From positions 41,442 through 105,307 of the forward strand of contig JAJVHU010000028.1 of assembly GCA_022072505.1 (NCBI GenBank): a stretch of 63,866 nucleotides of DNA. Reading direction: 5' to 3'. The DNA comes from Phycisphaerae bacterium (GTDB taxonomy: Bacteria > Planctomycetota > Phycisphaerae > UBA1845). A model generated the notes under the pieces. It was not told the DNA's origin, searched no databases, and saw only the letters and a list, made by a program, of their open reading frames with translations. The first letter of the stretch is position 1; each line of letters opens with the position of its first letter. Of this stretch, positions 61,037 through 63,866 are shown piece after piece. A program made the position numbers and the translations under genes.

Positions 61037-61248
61037 CGGTGTATGCTTAGCCTTGCATCGGTACACATGCCTGAAATGCGTTTTCGATGATGGTTGTGCG
61101 GCGAGCAAAGCCGAGCATACACGTAGCGTTCTGACGAGTCGAGGTCAAGCAGAGGTTCAGGTAGCCTGTTTTTCAGCGGCGCAGCGCCGCACGATGCAGT
61201 TCTAGTTGTTCTGAATGGCGATCGCTGAGTGGCAATCGGAGGTATGCG

Positions 61249-61743
61249 ATGAGTTCGAGATTCCTGATGAAAGCAAGTCATCTCGTTGTACTGTCGCTTG
61301 TTCTTGGTTCCGTTGGTTGTTACTTCTGTGCAGATGTGGCCTCCGGATATCATATTACGGCTACATTCGTTAACGCCGACACAAACGAGCCACTGGGAGA
61401 AACCGCCTTTTCTATACGGCTTGAGGGAGACGATGGCTTGTACAGGGATTTACCGACGTTCCAGACCGATCCAGATGGTGATTATAGAGATACCATCATC
61501 CTTGAAAGGGACTCTGCCTGTTCACTGGGTTTGTTCGGCGTAGGCGGAATACCGATCGCCGATCATTCAAAGCTATCGCCCCCATTAGTACCCCGAATTG
61601 CAATCGTGGTCGTGCGGATCCACAGTGAGGATGCGACTGTCGAGATTCTCGTCACGGAGGAAATGGTAACAGTAGAGGGATTATTCGTCTCACTTGATCT
61701 GGGTATCGTTAGCGTACCTTTGGTAGACCAGGCCTCCCGGTAG
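61249..61743 (+). CDS. Small lipoprotein, candidate immunity protein
   Basis: 164 residues. GGAGG lies seven bases before the ATG. The signal peptide has a lipobox (LVLGSVGC, Cys at 24). The mature part starts with a beta-sandwich pattern (YHITATFVNADTNEPLGETA), as in carboxypeptidase regulatory-like domains, and ends in beta strands. It is the first gene after the RHS metallopeptidase tip, 212 bases on, and shares its AT-rich composition. Immunity genes usually follow RHS tips, so a role against that tip is possible; a lipid-anchored protein facing the periplasm would suit a secreted metallopeptidase. This is inference. Confidence 0.65.
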   Translation: MSSRFLMKASHLVVLSLVLGSVGCYFCADVASGYHITATFVNADTNEPLGETAFSIRLEGDDGLYRDLPTFQTDPDGDYRDTIILERDSACSLGLFGVGGIPIADHSKLSPPLVPRIAIVVVRIHSEDATVEILVTEEMVTVEGLFVSLDLGIVSVPLVDQASR

Positions 61744-61849
61744 ATCTTGGGATGCAAACTTAGGTCGTGGGTCGCCGCAATTGACCGTGCGCAATTCGTA
61801 AGCAGAAGAAAGATGTAGGCGAGGTGTGTACGATGACAGCGAGCCCCAC

Positions 61850-62245
61850 ATGATCTTGACGTTAGAACCTAATGCTCGTTCACAACAGACAATGAAGTCT
61901 CATAAGATAAGTTGTGTCGTTACGACGAATGGTTTGGTTTTTACCAAAGCACATGTGATTATTGGTTGGGCAGAAACCATAGTATGCGCTTGCGGGGTAG
62001 GGATCGCTCTAATCAGTACCCTTAGTGGAAACGCACTAATATTTGGCGCGCCGATCGCGCTTTACTCGGGATGTCTCTTCCGACTATGGCTCGAATCAGA
62101 CAGAAAACGCCTATACTTCGTACAAGCAGGAGCACGGCGAATGTTGTATGCCAGTTATACGGGGCCGTGGCCTCTTGTAGTTGCGCTCGCAGCGCTCATG
62201 TCTGGAATAGTCGTCTTTTTCCTAGCAAGCGAAGGAAAGGCTTGA
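61850..62245 (+). CDS. Small membrane protein of the RHS cargo block
   Basis: About 131 residues with three hydrophobic segments (IIGWAETIVCACGVGIALIS; ALIFGAPIALYSGCLFRLWL; WPLVVALAALMSGIVVFFLA). The start is uncertain: GTG at 61826, ATG at 61850 and ATG at 61889 are in frame, none with a strong ribosome site. No family recognised. AT-rich like its neighbours. Confidence 0.5.
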   Translation: MILTLEPNARSQQTMKSHKISCVVTTNGLVFTKAHVIIGWAETIVCACGVGIALISTLSGNALIFGAPIALYSGCLFRLWLESDRKRLYFVQAGARRMLYASYTGPWPLVVALAALMSGIVVFFLASEGKA

Positions 62246-62317
62246 GCCGACACGGCCTCGAGGTATTGAGATCCGGAAGTCCTGTACGCCAGCGATAATG
62301 ACATGGGAGATGCCGCC

Positions 62318-63229
62318 ATGTTACCTTACATCGTACGTTGTGGCAATCTTCACGTTGCGGCCTATCCGTTCATGTATGGCTTGGGCATTGCAGTGGGCTT
62401 TCTTATTGCACTAACTGTTGCTGTTCGTCTTGAGATGGATTGGAAGCGCCTGATACATCTATTGCCGTGTCTTACAATTTCTATAGTGCTCGGCGGAGCG
62501 ATTGCTTACAGGTTGCAGTTTGGTCATACCAGCGTTGACTTCTTTGATGGCGGACAGACATTGTATGGGGCTATTGTATGCTCGATACCTGTGATTGTGG
62601 TATACTGTATCTTTAACCATCTCTATCTGCCACGAGTCCTGGACGCCTTGTCTGTGGGTGCAACTATTGGCATCGCTCTAGGTCGCGTTGGCTGCTTCTG
62701 TCGAGGCTGTTGTGAAGGAACGACTACCCTGGGTTCTTTCGGAGTATCATACCCGTTGCATATCGATCTCTCCGGGAGAGTAGTTGGTCCTCCTACAGTG
62801 CTTTCTCAGATTGCGAACGGCCAACTGGGACCGGATGCGATCAGAAGTCTTCCTGTCGTTCCTGTCCAATTATATGAGGCGCTTGTTTCTGTATTGATAT
62901 TTATTGTCTTAATTGGAATGAGAGGGGTCTGGGCGAATAAACCAGGTCTTGCTGCGCTGGGGTTTCTTGGCATTTACAGCACGTGGCGATTCTTTATTGA
63001 GTTTTATCGTGTTGAGCCGTTAGTGTTTCTCAGATTGACTGCGTCGCAGATTATGAGCGTTGTTCTCGTGGTGTGTGTTGGGGCTTTCCTCGCACACTCG
63101 ATTTGCAGAAGTGGTGATATATCTTGGTTCTTTGCGAGTGCCAGCGACGTGCGCGAGCGGCAATCTAGGTCGAGAACATTGATTACTGCGCGGCGTCACC
63201 GAAGGAAGGGATTGCGGTGTCGAAGCTGA
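62318..63229 (+). CDS. Divergent prolipoprotein diacylglyceryl transferase-like protein
   Basis: About 303 residues from the ATG preceded by GGGAG. Seven or so membrane helices. Lgt-like landmarks are present in order: AYPFMYGLGIAVGF near the N-terminus, GGQTLYGAIV in place of HGGxS, GRVGCFCRGCCEG in place of the GRxGNFxNxE signature, PVQLYEALVS, and LGFLGIYSTWRFFIEFYR. Lgt attaches diacylglycerol to the lipobox Cys of lipoproteins. The changed signature, with Cys residues in the middle, suggests a paralogue rather than the housekeeping enzyme. AT-rich; it ends about 25 bases before the second RHS fragment. Confidence 0.78.
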   Translation: MLPYIVRCGNLHVAAYPFMYGLGIAVGFLIALTVAVRLEMDWKRLIHLLPCLTISIVLGGAIAYRLQFGHTSVDFFDGGQTLYGAIVCSIPVIVVYCIFNHLYLPRVLDALSVGATIGIALGRVGCFCRGCCEGTTTLGSFGVSYPLHIDLSGRVVGPPTVLSQIANGQLGPDAIRSLPVVPVQLYEALVSVLIFIVLIGMRGVWANKPGLAALGFLGIYSTWRFFIEFYRVEPLVFLRLTASQIMSVVLVVCVGAFLAHSICRSGDISWFFASASDVRERQSRSRTLITARRHRRKGLRCRS

Positions 63230-63253
63230 TGAAATTTGGGATGAGTCCAATTA

Positions 63254-63866
63254 GTGACGTGCCGCCACTCGGCCACCAACTTCGACCGGGCCGCGTACAC
63301 GCACGACCGCAACAGCAACCGCACGTCGCTGGACCGTCCGGTGACGCCTTCGCGGGGGCAGGTCTTCACCTATGACCGGCTCAACCGCCTGACCGAGGCC
63401 AGGGCGGGCATCTTCAACGCGAGCAAGCAGGTGGCGTTGGCCGAGACGCGGGAGGTGTGGACGATGGACGACCTGGGCAACATCTCGGGCCTGGCCTATT
63501 ACGGCACGTCCAACGTCATTCAGCACACCACCAACGCGACCAACGAGATCAGCTCGCTGGCGACGCCCAACCCCTCGGGCCAGCCGAAGGTGGTCTTCGA
63601 CAACTTCAACGCCGACACGCTCGACAGCACCTGGAGCACGACGAAGGGCACGTTCACCGTCACCGACGGGACCGACCCGGACAAGCTCAAGGCCACGGCG
63701 CTCGACGGCACGACGAGCACCGCCGTCGAGGTGATGGCGGAGAACACGCTCGAGGACGGCGCGTTCATCCTCAAGGTGAAGTTCCCCAGCGGCACGACCA
63801 GCGGCCGGGCGGGGTTCGTCTTCGGGCATGACGGCAGCGACACGTATCACGCTGTTGTTTTGCGCA
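63254..63866 (+). CDS. RHS/YD-repeat fragment, runs off the right edge
   Basis: An open frame from about 63254 to the window end. It reads NFDRAAYTHDRNSNRTSLDR, VFTYDRLNRLTEARAGI, MDDLGNISGLAYYGTSNVIQ and FDNFNADTLDSTWSTTKGTF. The first parts are YD repeats; the last resembles a LamG/concanavalin-like domain found in planctomycete RHS proteins. The GTG at 63254 has no ribosome site, and the frame begins in mid-repeat, so the 5' part is missing. Base composition returns to GC-rich here at once after the AT-rich cargo. Confidence 0.72.
   Translation, partial: MTCRHSATNFDRAAYTHDRNSNRTSLDRPVTPSRGQVFTYDRLNRLTEARAGIFNASKQVALAETREVWTMDDLGNISGLAYYGTSNVIQHTTNATNEISSLATPNPSGQPKVVFDNFNADTLDSTWSTTKGTFTVTDGTDPDKLKATALDGTTSTAVEVMAENTLEDGAFILKVKFPSGTTSGRAGFVFGHDGSDTYHAVVLR

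Overview
The window is a high-GC bacterial chromosome segment that looks like Planctomycetota, probably Phycisphaerae-like. The signs are a secretin with an unusually long chain of N-domains, a planctomycete-type cytochrome-c/leucine-rich-repeat fusion, beta-helix surface proteins, YD-repeat (RHS) proteins that carry dockerin-like calcium loops, and several dispersed palindromic repeat families. This placement rests on gene content and remembered families; no search was run.

Layout. Bases 1-27350 are dominated by one minus-strand cluster for a type II secretion/type IV pilus-like machine. In transcription order it holds gspF, the major pseudopilin gspG, minor pseudopilins gspH, gspI, gspJ and gspK, a PilM/GspL-like protein with a fused PilN-like part, a PilO/GspM-like protein, a pore-less protein of about 3040 residues made of secretin N-domain repeats, a giant secretin, and a small lipoprotein. 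No gspE ATPase or prepilin peptidase gene is present. cmk lies upstream and a HAD phosphatase gene converges from the left. Bases 27398-33472 hold a membrane cytochrome-c/LRR protein, DUF4198 and DUF4331 proteins, and an ECF sigma/ChrR-like anti-sigma pair. Bases 33602-41423 hold tgt and yajC, a heptaheme cytochrome with a cytochrome-b-like membrane partner, a secreted discoidin-like protein and a membrane TPR protein. Bases 41533-45032 hold two secreted beta-helix proteins, followed by a heme oxygenase-like gene.

Bases 45853-48895 are a restriction-modification locus. A DNA methyltransferase and a candidate endonuclease sit between what look like the N-terminal and C-terminal ends of a different, larger methylase-type protein. 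Then follow 3-hydroxyanthranilate dioxygenase, an SPFH protein, an NAD-kinase-like protein, a 1.6-kb gene-free repeat field, a large secreted protein, flagellin and a small conserved-looking gene.

From 59052 to the right edge is a probable integrated element. A tRNA-Met gene is followed at once by the tail of a tyrosine recombinase. This abuts a 5'-truncated RHS gene whose tip is a Cys-rich HExxH metallopeptidase. An AT-richer cargo block (lipoprotein, small membrane protein, divergent Lgt-like protein) follows, and a second RHS fragment runs off the window.

The most unusual observations are: repeat-derived sequence forming the leader peptide of gspI; heptamer tandem repeats at several gene junctions; the pore-less N-domain protein with an internal fusion scar; the interrupted restriction locus; and the RHS metallopeptidase island beside tRNA-Met.
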